NCBI GenBank assembly: GCA_023665805.1
Contig: JAMPDJ010000024.1
Location: forward strand, 1-33,089
Direction: 5' to 3'
DNA: 33,089 nt
Source: Bacteroides sp.
GTDB taxonomy: Bacteria; Bacteroidota; Bacteroidia; Bacteroidales; Bacteroidaceae
Positions within the stretch are counted from its first letter, which is position 1; each line of letters begins with the position of its first letter. Positions 18,224 through 27,418 of the stretch are shown in pieces. Under the pieces are notes generated by a model. It was not told where the DNA came from and did not search any database. It saw only the letters and a program-made list of their open reading frames with translations. Made by a program: the position numbers and the translations under genes.

Positions 18224-19975
18224 ATGGCAACTAACGAAACACAGGAGGCTCCTGTCAAGAGTCTCAACTTTATCGAGAAGCAGATAGCAGAGGACCTTGC
18301 CGCCGGCAAAAACGGCGGACGCCTGCAGACACGCTTCCCGCCCGAACCAAACGGTTACCTGCACATAGGCCATGCCAAGGCCATAGCCATGGACTTCGGG
18401 GTGGCACAGAAATACGGTGGCGTCTGTTACCTGCGCATGGACGACACCAACCCGCAGAAGGAGGACATGGAGTATGTCCGCGCCATAGAACATGACATAC
18501 AATGGCTGGGCTACAGCTGGGCAAAGGTATGCTATGCCAGCGACTATTTCCAGGACCTGTGGGACTTTGCCGAATGGTGCATCCTTTCGGGACGAGCCTA
18601 CGTGGACGAGCAGACATCCGAGGAGATTGCCGCCCAAAAGGGTTCTCCTACAGAGCCCGGAAAGAACAGCCCATATCGCGACCGCCCCGCAGAGGAAAGC
18701 CTGCGCCTGTTCCGCGAGATGAACAGCGGCAACGTGGAGCCGGGCAAGATGATTCTGCGTGCCAAGATAGATATGGCAAGCCCCAACATGCACTTCCGCG
18801 ACCCCATCATGTACCGCGTACTGAACATGCCGCACTGGCGCACCGGCAACAAGTGGAACGCCTACCCCATGTACGACTTCACCCACGGACAGAGCGACTA
18901 CCTGGAGGGCGTGACCCACTCCATCTGTACCCTTGAGTTTGTTCCCCACCGCGACCTCTACGACCTCTTCGTGACATGGATCAAGGAGTGGAAAGGAGAC
19001 GAGGGCGACATGCAGGACAATCGCCCCCGACAGTACGAGTTCAACAAGCTGAACCTCAACTACACCCTCATGTCCAAGCGCAACCTGCTAATCCTCACCA
19101 AGGAGGGTGTCGTCAACGGCTGGGACGATCCACGTATGCCAACAATCTGCGGCATACGCCGTCGCGGATACAGCCCACAGGCCATACTCAACTTCATGGA
19201 CAAGATAGGATACACCACCTTTGACGCGCTTAACGACATCAAGCTGATGGAGGCTGCCTGTCGCGAAGACCTCAACAGCAGGGCACTGCGCGTGAGTGCC
19301 GTGGTGAATCCCGTGCGTCTGGTCATCGACAACTACCCCGAGGACATGGTGGAAGAGATGCAGGCCATCAACAATCCCGAGGACGAGAACTCCGGCACGC
19401 ACATCATTCGTTTCTCACGCGAATTGTATATCGAACGTGAAGATTTCATGGAAGACGGAGGAAAGAAATTCCTGCGTCTTGGTCCAGGCAAGGAAGTACG
19501 TCTGAAGAACGCCTACATAATCAAGTGCGACGAAGACCCTGCCAAGTGCATCGAAAAGGACAACGACGGCAATATCACATGCATCCATGCTACCTACGAC
19601 CCCGACAGCCGCAGCGGCATGCCCGGAGCCGACCGCCGCATCAAGGGAAAAACCCTGCACTGGGTCAGCTGCGCACATAGCATCCCGTGCGAGGTGAGAG
19701 ACTACGCATGCCTGTGGACATGCGAGAACCCTCGCGATGCCATCAAGCAGTACGAGAAGGAGCACGGCGTGCGCGGCATTGATGCCATGCGTCCGTTCCT
19801 CAATCCGGATTCGCTGCGTATCAACAAGGATGCATACATCGAGGAATGGGCCGCCACCCTGCCCCACCTCTCATATCTGCAGTTCCAGCGTCTGGGATAC
19901 TACAACGTGGATACCGACTCCACGTCAGAGCACCCGGTCTTCAACAAGACCGTAGGGCTGAAGGATACCAAATAA
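18224..19975 (+). CDS. glnS: Glutamine-tRNA ligase
   Basis: 583 aa class Ic aminoacyl-tRNA synthetase. RFPPEPNGYLHIGHAKA contains HIGH at 47-50, and LMSKRNL near 282-288 is the KMSKS-type loop. The GlnRS-specific anticodon-binding beta-barrel follows (VLNPVRLVI-like AVVNPVRLVIDNYPED). It charges tRNA-Gln directly, so no transamidation route is needed for glutamine. An in-frame TTG at 18215 was rejected in favour of ATG 18224, which has the family start. It is followed by a strong terminator. Confidence 0.97.
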   Translation: MATNETQEAPVKSLNFIEKQIAEDLAAGKNGGRLQTRFPPEPNGYLHIGHAKAIAMDFGVAQKYGGVCYLRMDDTNPQKEDMEYVRAIEHDIQWLGYSWAKVCYASDYFQDLWDFAEWCILSGRAYVDEQTSEEIAAQKGSPTEPGKNSPYRDRPAEESLRLFREMNSGNVEPGKMILRAKIDMASPNMHFRDPIMYRVLNMPHWRTGNKWNAYPMYDFTHGQSDYLEGVTHSICTLEFVPHRDLYDLFVTWIKEWKGDEGDMQDNRPRQYEFNKLNLNYTLMSKRNLLILTKEGVVNGWDDPRMPTICGIRRRGYSPQAILNFMDKIGYTTFDALNDIKLMEAACREDLNSRALRVSAVVNPVRLVIDNYPEDMVEEMQAINNPEDENSGTHIIRFSRELYIEREDFMEDGGKKFLRLGPGKEVRLKNAYIIKCDEDPAKCIEKDNDGNITCIHATYDPDSRSGMPGADRRIKGKTLHWVSCAHSIPCEVRDYACLWTCENPRDAIKQYEKEHGVRGIDAMRPFLNPDSLRINKDAYIEEWAATLPHLSYLQFQRLGYYNVDTDSTSEHPVFNKTVGLKDTK

Positions 19976-19996
19976 AATCTCCCGCATCTACCCACA

Positions 19997-20067
19997 CCTG
20001 CCTTCCTTCTCCCTCCATACATTATATAATAACATATAAGGGGAGAAGGAAGGCAGGATTGCTTTTT
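19997..20067 (+). terminator. Rho-independent terminator of glnS
   Basis: A perfect 17-bp stem (19997-20013 with 20041-20057) around a 27-nt AT-rich loop, followed by a run of six T (20062-20067). It begins 21 nt after the glnS stop. Confidence 0.87.
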
Positions 20068-20097
20068 TCGAATACTTGCCGACAATCACAGTAACGT

Positions 20098-21237
20098 ATG
20101 CAACAGGAAGAAGATTATTTCCAGTCAGAGGAGTTCCAGGACATTCTCAACCGGTATGAGGAGGCCACCTCGGCCGGACACACACCATACATGGACAGCG
20201 ACGAACTGGTGGACGTAGCCGACTACTACATGTCCAAGGGCAAATACCCTTTGGCAAAGGATGCCACTGAACTGGCCCTGGAATTACATCCGGATGCGGA
20301 AGATCCTGTAACGATGATGGCAGACATAATGTTCGAGACCCAACAGTGGGAGGAGGCAATCACATGGCTGAACCGTGTGCTGGACAACAATCCGTTCGAC
20401 ATACAGGCATGGCTGAACATGGCCGATTCCCAACTACAATGCGAACAATATGCCGAGGCCCTGGACAGTGCGGAATACGCTTTGGCCATACAACCGGAAC
20501 ATCCGCAGGCCACTCTGCAAAAAGCCTTCGCCATGACACACCAGGAACGATACCAGGAGGCAAACGAAGTGTTTGAACAATACCTGAAGAAATGTCCCGA
20601 TGACGAATTGGCCCTCTACCACGCAGCCTTCAATCTGTGTTTTCTTGAACGATATGCCGAAGCCAACGACATGCTAATGCATGCCGAGGAACTGAGCCAA
20701 GGCCTCAGCCCCGAGCATCTCAATATATGTCTGCAACGCTCCTATACCGAGGCACGCCTCGGGCATCAACAGGAAGCTTTGGATGCGCTGGAACGTTCCA
20801 AGGAATATGCAGTTCCCGATGCCAAGGTGGACTACAACCTGCTATACGGACACGTCTATCTGCTGAGCAATCATCAGGAGCAAGCCACGGAATACTTTGT
20901 CCGAGCCTTGTCCGAGGCCAAGGACATCATACACACAATGCGCTCCATAGCCCAGATATTCATGGATTGCCAGGTATATCAGGTGGCATCGCAAATCTTC
21001 CAAGAAATAGAGGAAGTCGCATCAAGACCGGAATACGATGAGATGCGTGCAGACATTGTCAAGGCTATCTGTCCGGCACAGGCTTACTGCTACTACCAAA
21101 TGGGGCACCAGACCGAATACCTCTATTATCTGCAAATGGCCGTGCAGTTGAACCCGCATGATACGCAGATATTCTTCCGCGATGTCTTTCCCCTTGGAGC
21201 AAAGCCCGAGGACTATCCTTATTATGCCGGCAAGTAG
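20098..21237 (+). CDS. Tetratricopeptide repeat protein
   Basis: 379 aa, made almost entirely of helical TPR-like repeats. Examples are WEEAITWLNRVLDNNPFD, YAEALDSAEYALAIQPEHP and YQEANEVFEQYLKKCPDD, spaced about 34 residues apart. No signal peptide, membrane segment or catalytic domain, so it is probably a cytoplasmic scaffold for protein-protein contacts. The partner is unknown. It begins 30 nt after the glnS terminator T run, with no obvious -7 element of its own, so it may depend on read-through or a non-consensus promoter. Confidence 0.88.
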   Translation: MQQEEDYFQSEEFQDILNRYEEATSAGHTPYMDSDELVDVADYYMSKGKYPLAKDATELALELHPDAEDPVTMMADIMFETQQWEEAITWLNRVLDNNPFDIQAWLNMADSQLQCEQYAEALDSAEYALAIQPEHPQATLQKAFAMTHQERYQEANEVFEQYLKKCPDDELALYHAAFNLCFLERYAEANDMLMHAEELSQGLSPEHLNICLQRSYTEARLGHQQEALDALERSKEYAVPDAKVDYNLLYGHVYLLSNHQEQATEYFVRALSEAKDIIHTMRSIAQIFMDCQVYQVASQIFQEIEEVASRPEYDEMRADIVKAICPAQAYCYYQMGHQTEYLYYLQMAVQLNPHDTQIFFRDVFPLGAKPEDYPYYAGK

Positions 21238-21277
21238 CCTCCCGGAATTAACACACGTGTCCGTCCATAACGAGCAA

Positions 21278-21586
21278 GAGGCTGTATAACAAGTCGCCGA
21301 ATACGAGAAATTACCCCTGTCAGAATGCACTTGGAATGCATTCTGACAGGGGTAAAATCATTAAACCCAAATCGGTCATTAGAACGTCAATTTGTATAAA
21401 TCATCTGATTTATATTGCCTTTTCCTCCATTTTGCCCTTCTCTTCGCCGTCTTGCTTCCCGTTTGGTCTTGCCATAGCTCGCTATGCCTTCGACAAAACG
21501 GTTGCAATAAGAACGAACATAAAGGCAAAACGGATTGGAAAGCTAATGACCGATTCGGGTTAAAACAGGACTTGTTATACAGCCTC
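21278..21586. mobile_element. MITE-like element with 18-bp terminal inverted repeats
   Basis: The ends GAGGCTGTATAACAAGTC (21278-21295) and its exact reverse complement (21569-21586) bound 309 bp with no plausible gene. A second nested pair, 21364-21382 and 21543-21561, is 19 bp with one mismatch. The centre (about 21457-21510) is an imperfect palindrome around GCCATAGCTCGCTATGCC. GAGGCTGT ends are common on insertion sequences of Bacteroidetes, so this may be a non-autonomous derivative. No target-site duplication is evident. It fills the gap between the convergent TPR gene and fkp. Confidence 0.7.
21311..21355. repeat. Perfect 19-bp-arm palindrome inside the MITE-like element
   Basis: Arms 21311-21329 and 21337-21355 are exact reverse complements around the 7-nt loop CTTGGAA. 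It occupies only the left arm of the larger element, so it breaks that element's symmetry. It lacks a T run on either strand. Confidence 0.85.
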
Positions 21587-21620
21587 CTTATTGTATAGCG
21601 CGTGTCACTAACACATCACA

Positions 21621-24467
21621 TCAGCTGCGGGAGATTTGCAGGCCTGTCATGGACATTGACATATCTACGAAACGTGCACGCTCATTAGGACGTTCACGCG
21701 TAAGTATCTCACGGATACGCAGAGCGGCATCCGGATCCTTGGCTATCATGTAAAGGAAACCTCCACCACCAGCACCGGGCAGTTTCAGTCCAAGGCACAA
21801 ATCCCGGACTTTATTGATAATTGCCTGCACGGCAGGAGGATTGGTACCGGCATCCAAAAGCTTGTTCTGCTCCCACGTCTTGCCAACAAGAGCACCAAGC
21901 TGAGCAAAGTCGCCACGCATGATGGTGTGTGCCATATCGTTGGCATGTTCCTTCATCTCGCCAAGAAGTTGCAGACGTTCCGTATCATACAGGAACATGG
22001 CACGGACAATCTCCGCCAAAATAGTCTTGGCCGTGCGGGTGATACCTGTATAGTAAAGCAGATGGCAGGCACGGTAGGCAGGATCAGTGAAGAGATTGTC
22101 ACTGAGCCAGCTAACCTCAGGCGTCTGCTCGAAACCGTCCTGTGTGGACAACAATTTAATACCGTGAAGCACACCACCGTATTGGTCCTGCCAACCGCCA
22201 CCGGTAGTCAGCATCTGTTCCAACACCAATGTACGATTGCATATTTCATTCTTGCTCCATGCCAAACCACAGAAGTTGCTGACGGCTCCCAATACAGTGG
22301 CTGCCAATATGGAACTGGTACCCAGTCCGCTACCGGCAGGAATGGCACTGAGAAGAGTAACCTCGATGCCACATCCAAAGTCTCTTAATTGGTCTTCCAG
22401 AGACCTGTGTTTCTTTTGTGAGAAGCGAGGCAGGAAACCGGCCAAGGCCAAGGCAGCCTTTGGAATAGAGAATGGAGAACCAACCTTGGCAAAGTCGGCC
22501 AGTTCGTCCCAAGTAGATATGATTTCTATGGCTCCGAGATCTATGCTTCGTAATACCACGTGGTAGTCGGCCGATGGCTTGACATAGGTTTGCAATGGCG
22601 GTTGCCCGTTCAACTCTATAGCCAGGTTAACCACGCTTCCGCCCGAAGAAAGACAATATGGAGGAGTGTCCGTCCATCCGCCGGCCAGATCTATTCTCAC
22701 CGGACTGCGTCCCCATACAATCTGGTCGCTGTAAACGTCAAGCCTGGGCATCTGCTTGCATGCCAAGACATTCTCGGTAAGGCCTTCACCCAGCAACGAG
22801 AACGCTCTCCGGCTTTCAGCCGAACCATCCTCGCCATTCAGTTCGTGCAACATGGAACGGAACATATTGTCATTGATACGCTTGAGCAACGGTTCTGTCT
22901 CAGGAACAGGGTCTGGAACAGGAACCTGCAGGTTGTGGAACTCGTGCGCAAGATCATCGAGATTTGTTTGGTAGAATATGCTGCAACGGTGATTCCTGGC
23001 CAATGCGGTAAGATTGTCCTTACGGAAAGACAGACGCTGGTCCTGCAGACGCCGAAGATTGGCACGATCGCTTATTTCATTGGCAGACAAACGTTCGGCA
23101 GCCCGCCATGCCGAGGCAATGTCATCGTTGGGGTTCGGCTCTTCATCAATCATCCACTGTAGGAGACGGCCCATATCGTCCACATTGTCACAGACGGGGA
23201 ATATGCGGCTATTCTGCAGGTCTGCATTTCCATCCACTTCATGGACACCTATTCCGTGACCGGACAACCATTTGGTCACCGGACGACCAAGGAACATGGT
23301 AGTCTCGTCGTGCAAGTCCCCGCGCATGGCATCGTTGAAACCATATGGACGCACCACCCATTGCGTTTCTCCCAAAGGCACGATGTCCACGCATGTTCCA
23401 GGCTGCAAGTTGATACTCCAATCGTTACATGGAACACCGGTAATGATATTCTCGTGTGTCAATGTCCATCCGTTGCCTACCCATGAGTTCTCTATCCATG
23501 TGTTGCAATTGGTGGGACGGAAAGTGATATTGTGGCGGCAATTTTGTGTGAAGATGCTCGGATGTGCCTTTAGGCCGAGATGCATGATGGCACGCTGGTC
23601 GTATACGAGATTCTGTATAGCCTCGGTGGAAGAAATCATTTCACGTGAAGTACCATAGTGATAGAACTCTCCATCCTGCAATGGCAGCACAGCAACTTTC
23701 AATTGTGCCAAATCCTCGTCAGCAAGTGTAGGATTCTCGCCCAATGCCTGTCCGAAGTCGCTATACAAATCGTAATTCAGTATCTCAGCATTCTCACCCG
23801 TGCTCTTGCGCATAAGCATATTTACCGCCTTGTCGGAAAGCAACCATATGCCTATGTCCATAAGGAAAAGATGAGTGAACATCAACTGCCCAAGCTGTTC
23901 TACAGATGGTTTCTGAAGCACAAAGTCCAATACCTCAGGTGTCTCCCTCTTGGAGAGGAAAACGCCATGGTTCTTGGCCAATGAAGGATCTACCCACAAG
24001 CCATAGCACACTACATCGGCATCTGGTATTTGTTGCAATTTACCGGCACGGATATATACGTCTCCTGAGGCAATGAGCGTGTGCATGCCCTCCGGTGCAG
24101 CGTTCATGATGCGCTGATATAACGGAAGTTGCAGTTGCAGAAGATTTTGTCCTATACGCTGTCCGCGTTCCCAACGAAATACAGGTATGGGAGTCAGCAC
24201 CTTGCCACTGGGCGCATATGCCGGCAGCCTGCGGCTTTGTCCGCCTGCATGAAGCAGGATGCGCTTTTCGCGGGATAGCCATTGTTCAAAACTATCTTCC
24301 GGTGCCTCGCTCCGGTGACAGGCCTCCATCAACCAATTGGTTCCTCCACCACTGCCCAATCGTGCACCCACAGGGTCGGAAGTACAAAAATACTCCTCAC
24401 GGCAGACACCCGCCACGTCATGGAAACATTCCACCAAATTAGGCGGAAGCGACAATAACTTCTTCAT
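21621..24467 (-). CDS. fkp: Bifunctional fucokinase / L-fucose-1-phosphate guanylyltransferase (Fkp)
   Basis: 948 aa, matching the about 950-aa Fkp of Bacteroides. The N-terminal half is the nucleotidyltransferase, with ILLHAGGQSRRLP (about 70-82) and a central beta-helix-like stretch (about 310-370). The C-terminal half is a GHMP kinase: GRSPVRIDLAGGWTDTPPYC (about 587-606), the ATP loop IPAGSGLGTSS (about 705-715) and LPGAGGGGFLYMI near the C-terminus. It phosphorylates L-fucose with ATP and makes GDP-fucose with GTP, the salvage route by which gut Bacteroidales decorate capsules and glycoproteins with host fucose. manC lies upstream in the same direction, with a 147-nt gap holding no recognisable promoter. 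Confidence 0.97.
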   Translation of the reverse strand: MKKLLSLPPNLVECFHDVAGVCREEYFCTSDPVGARLGSGGGTNWLMEACHRSEAPEDSFEQWLSREKRILLHAGGQSRRLPAYAPSGKVLTPIPVFRWERGQRIGQNLLQLQLPLYQRIMNAAPEGMHTLIASGDVYIRAGKLQQIPDADVVCYGLWVDPSLAKNHGVFLSKRETPEVLDFVLQKPSVEQLGQLMFTHLFLMDIGIWLLSDKAVNMLMRKSTGENAEILNYDLYSDFGQALGENPTLADEDLAQLKVAVLPLQDGEFYHYGTSREMISSTEAIQNLVYDQRAIMHLGLKAHPSIFTQNCRHNITFRPTNCNTWIENSWVGNGWTLTHENIITGVPCNDWSINLQPGTCVDIVPLGETQWVVRPYGFNDAMRGDLHDETTMFLGRPVTKWLSGHGIGVHEVDGNADLQNSRIFPVCDNVDDMGRLLQWMIDEEPNPNDDIASAWRAAERLSANEISDRANLRRLQDQRLSFRKDNLTALARNHRCSIFYQTNLDDLAHEFHNLQVPVPDPVPETEPLLKRINDNMFRSMLHELNGEDGSAESRRAFSLLGEGLTENVLACKQMPRLDVYSDQIVWGRSPVRIDLAGGWTDTPPYCLSSGGSVVNLAIELNGQPPLQTYVKPSADYHVVLRSIDLGAIEIISTWDELADFAKVGSPFSIPKAALALAGFLPRFSQKKHRSLEDQLRDFGCGIEVTLLSAIPAGSGLGTSSILAATVLGAVSNFCGLAWSKNEICNRTLVLEQMLTTGGGWQDQYGGVLHGIKLLSTQDGFEQTPEVSWLSDNLFTDPAYRACHLLYYTGITRTAKTILAEIVRAMFLYDTERLQLLGEMKEHANDMAHTIMRGDFAQLGALVGKTWEQNKLLDAGTNPPAVQAIINKVRDLCLGLKLPGAGGGGFLYMIAKDPDAALRIREILTRERPNERARFVDMSMSMTGLQISRS

Positions 24468-24614
24468 GATATACTATCGTACTATACGAGTTTTTATGTA
24501 AAAGAATATGATAATCTGTTCCACACCATATTTAGAGAAACAGGGATGCAAAACACCGTGTCCATATCAAGGGCAAGGCAGCAAAACAAGAGGGTCTCAT
24601 GCAAGACCTATGCC

Positions 24615-25691
24615 TCATTGCTCCGAAAACATCTTTATCCTCTGCTCCTCGGAAAGTTTGCAAATAAGCAAGGCATCGTCCTTCTCCGCAACTATGTATC
24701 CGCTAAGCCCTTGCACTATCACACGACGCTTGTCATTGCAGTGAATTACGCAATCCCGGGTTTCATAGGTACGTATACCACTGCCTATGACAGCATTGCC
24801 ACTATGGTCATGTGCGACATTCTCGTACAGGGAACCCCATGTGCCGAGGTCGCTCCATCCAAAACTGGCCGGTATGCAGTATATCTCATCGGACTTCTCA
24901 AGGATGGCATAGTCCACCGAAATGTTCTCGCACTTCGGGAACTCTTCATCAATGGCAGCCTGCTCCTTGTCCGTACCATATATAGGCAACAGACGCTCGA
25001 AAATCTCATTTATTTCAGGGGCATACACTCTGAGTGCATTGACTATAGTGTTTACACTCCATACGAAAATACCGGCATTCCATAGCATGTTCGGCTTTTG
25101 TATGTACTTCGCGGCCGTAGCCAAGTCAGGTTTCTCCCGAAAAGCGTCCACACGAAATATCTCCTTGTTGCGTGCCGAGGGACAAGTCATGTCCGTCTGA
25201 ATATATCCGTATCCTGTTTCCGGACGTGTTGGTTGCATGCCCAGAGTGACTATGGAATCCGACTCAAAAGCGAAGTCCAGTGAGCTACGCACTACACGCT
25301 GGAACTCGGCCACATCCAAGACCAGGTGATCCGATGGACTGACAACGAGAGTGGCTTTGGGTTCCATACTCTTAATGCGCCATGCGGCATATGCAATGCA
25401 TGGAGCCGTGTTTCTGCGACAAGGTTCCAACAAGACGTTGCCTGCCGGTATTTCCGGTAATTGCTCCATTACAATGTCCTTGTAGTTCCTGCTGGTTATG
25501 ACCCAGATGTTATCTTGAGGAATCAGTCCCTTGAAACGATCCACGGTCATCTGGAGAAGCGTCCGTCCGGTCCCCAGGACATCGACAAACTGTTTGGGAC
25601 GCTCTGGTGTACTCATAGGCCAGAAACGACTGCCTATCCCACCTGCCATAATCACCAAATGCGCATGTTGCGCCGTATCTACATTCATCAT
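24615..25691 (-). CDS. manC: Mannose-1-phosphate guanylyltransferase
   Basis: 358 aa, the short form without the phosphomannose-isomerase half. HLVIMAGGIGSRFWPMS contains the pyrophosphorylase motif GGIGSRFWP (17-25) with PKQF (32-35), followed by NTAPCIAYAAW, SPSDH and FREKPDLATA. It makes GDP-mannose from mannose-1-phosphate and GTP, the precursor of GDP-fucose by the de novo route. Paired with fkp, it suggests supply of GDP sugars for surface glycans. Start choice: ATG 25691 (ATG 25688 is equally possible); a longer frame to 25739 adds residues without family support. Confidence 0.92.
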   Translation of the reverse strand: MMNVDTAQHAHLVIMAGGIGSRFWPMSTPERPKQFVDVLGTGRTLLQMTVDRFKGLIPQDNIWVITSRNYKDIVMEQLPEIPAGNVLLEPCRRNTAPCIAYAAWRIKSMEPKATLVVSPSDHLVLDVAEFQRVVRSSLDFAFESDSIVTLGMQPTRPETGYGYIQTDMTCPSARNKEIFRVDAFREKPDLATAAKYIQKPNMLWNAGIFVWSVNTIVNALRVYAPEINEIFERLLPIYGTDKEQAAIDEEFPKCENISVDYAILEKSDEIYCIPASFGWSDLGTWGSLYENVAHDHSGNAVIGSGIRTYETRDCVIHCNDKRRVIVQGLSGYIVAEKDDALLICKLSEEQRIKMFSEQ

Positions 25692-25801
25692 AAGTTGTAT
25701 TTCTATAGTTCTATTCCACGATGACCAGCGTCTGAGCACAGAAACATTGTTTTACATGCCGGGAAGTTCCACGCATTCCACAATATAACACGTATTGCGG
25801 T

Positions 25802-27394
25802 CTATATCTTGATTTTCTTCACCAATCCATCCATGGCCTTCACCCTTACTGACACGGTAATGTCATGGGAAAGATTATTCTTTACCTTCTCGGATTCGGG
25901 AGCCATGGCCCTTATTGCCTCTGCCGGGATGCGTATGTCCGTGTCCACACTCTCGTCCGAAAAATTGGCAACTACCAGATATGTCTTCTGCTTGTCGCTG
26001 CGAAGGAAAGCATACTGTCTGTCCAAATGCCCGTTGACATACATCAAATCCCAGAACATTCCTTGGCTGAAAGCGGGTTCTTCCTCGGCCAGTTTCAATA
26101 TCTGCGCATAGAATTCCCTCAGGGCCTTCTCGTCCTTGGTAAGCAATGCGCCGTCGAACTTGCCTGAATTGCGCCAACGGCGGATGGTGTCCACGGTCCA
26201 ATAGTCAAAGATGGTCGTACGACCGTCCTCTCCGGAAAAGCCTTCGCTGTCCATGCCTTTCTCACCGAGTTCCTGGCCGAAGTATATCATCATGGGATTG
26301 GTATTCATCAAGGCACTCACCACCATCATGGGACGTCCCTTACGGGCATCTCCGGCAAAAAAGTCGCTGGCAATACGCTGTTCGTCATGATTTTCCAAGA
26401 AGTTGAGCATGTGGGACTGTATGTCACCCACACTTTGCCAACATGAGGTCAGTTCCCGGGCAGAGCACCATCCTGCGGCTACCGCCTTGAGCTTGTCGTA
26501 AAGGCCTACCTTGTCATACAGGTAATCAAAGTGTCCGCGATAGATATAATCCCTATACAGTTGCGGGTTATAAACCTCGGCTATGAATATCACCTCCGGA
26601 TGACGTTCCTTGACCTGCGGTATGACCCACTCCCAGAATTCCACCGGCACCATCTCTGCCATGTCGCAACGGAATCCGTCAACACCCTTCCCTGCCCAAT
26701 AAAGCAAGATTTGCAGCATCTTGCGACAAGTGTCGGGACCATAGTTCAATTTCACGGTCTCGTACCAGTCGTTTCTGCCCGGCCATGCCGAAAAGACGTC
26801 ATTGCCAGTGGCCTTGGCAGGTACCTCCACATAAACGTCGGCCGGCTTTTTCACGTCCGTACCCAAGATATTATCCAAGTGCAAAGGTTCGCCCAGATAA
26901 TAGAAATTGTTGTCGGGAGAATAATTGAGCGATGTATCGTCTCCGTCTCCCAGGTCGAGACATCCGGCAGGACAGGCATCAGAATGATATTCACGTGCCA
27001 CATGATTGGGCACGAAATCCTGTATCACCTTCATGCCGGCATTGTGGGTACGCTCGATAAGAGCCTCCCACTCGTGAATACGCTCCGGCACCTTGGTTGC
27101 CAGATCCGGATCCACATCATAATAGTCCTTGATGGCATATGGACTGCCGGCACGACCTTTCACCACCTCAGGATGATCGCGTCGTATGCCATATCGCGAA
27201 TAATCCGTCTGCGTGGCATGTTCTATGATGCCGGTGTACCAGATGTGCGTCACACCCAAGGCCTTGATTTGCGCCAAGGCCTTGGGTGTGAAAGCCGCCA
27301 TCGTACCGCAACCATTTTGACTTTTACTGCCATTAGGTACGGGGTGCTCTGCATTGGCACCAAACAATCTCGTAAAAACCTGATAGATGTTCAT
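25802..27394 (-). CDS. GH13 alpha-amylase family glycoside hydrolase
   Basis: 530 aa. The four GH13 regions are present: DFVPNH (126-131), GFRCDMAEM with nucleophile D244, AEVYN with acid/base E273, and FLENHDEQ with D337, in a (beta/alpha)8 barrel. A C-terminal beta domain follows (about 445-530). No signal peptide, so it should act in the cytoplasm on alpha-glucans or maltodextrin-like substrates; specificity cannot be read. It lies 24 nt after fabD and 110 nt before manC, all on one strand. No clear promoter is seen between them. Confidence 0.92.
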   Translation of the reverse strand: MNIYQVFTRLFGANAEHPVPNGSKSQNGCGTMAAFTPKALAQIKALGVTHIWYTGIIEHATQTDYSRYGIRRDHPEVVKGRAGSPYAIKDYYDVDPDLATKVPERIHEWEALIERTHNAGMKVIQDFVPNHVAREYHSDACPAGCLDLGDGDDTSLNYSPDNNFYYLGEPLHLDNILGTDVKKPADVYVEVPAKATGNDVFSAWPGRNDWYETVKLNYGPDTCRKMLQILLYWAGKGVDGFRCDMAEMVPVEFWEWVIPQVKERHPEVIFIAEVYNPQLYRDYIYRGHFDYLYDKVGLYDKLKAVAAGWCSARELTSCWQSVGDIQSHMLNFLENHDEQRIASDFFAGDARKGRPMMVVSALMNTNPMMIYFGQELGEKGMDSEGFSGEDGRTTIFDYWTVDTIRRWRNSGKFDGALLTKDEKALREFYAQILKLAEEEPAFSQGMFWDLMYVNGHLDRQYAFLRSDKQKTYLVVANFSDESVDTDIRIPAEAIRAMAPESEKVKNNLSHDITVSVRVKAMDGLVKKIKI

Positions 27395-27418
27395 AGGCGG
27401 AAAACGGGGAATTAAGGA

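Noticed and set aside
21311..21355. Terminator between the TPR gene and fkp
   Set aside because: The stem is excellent but no T run follows on either strand, and it lies inside a larger inverted-repeat element, so it is listed as a repeat.
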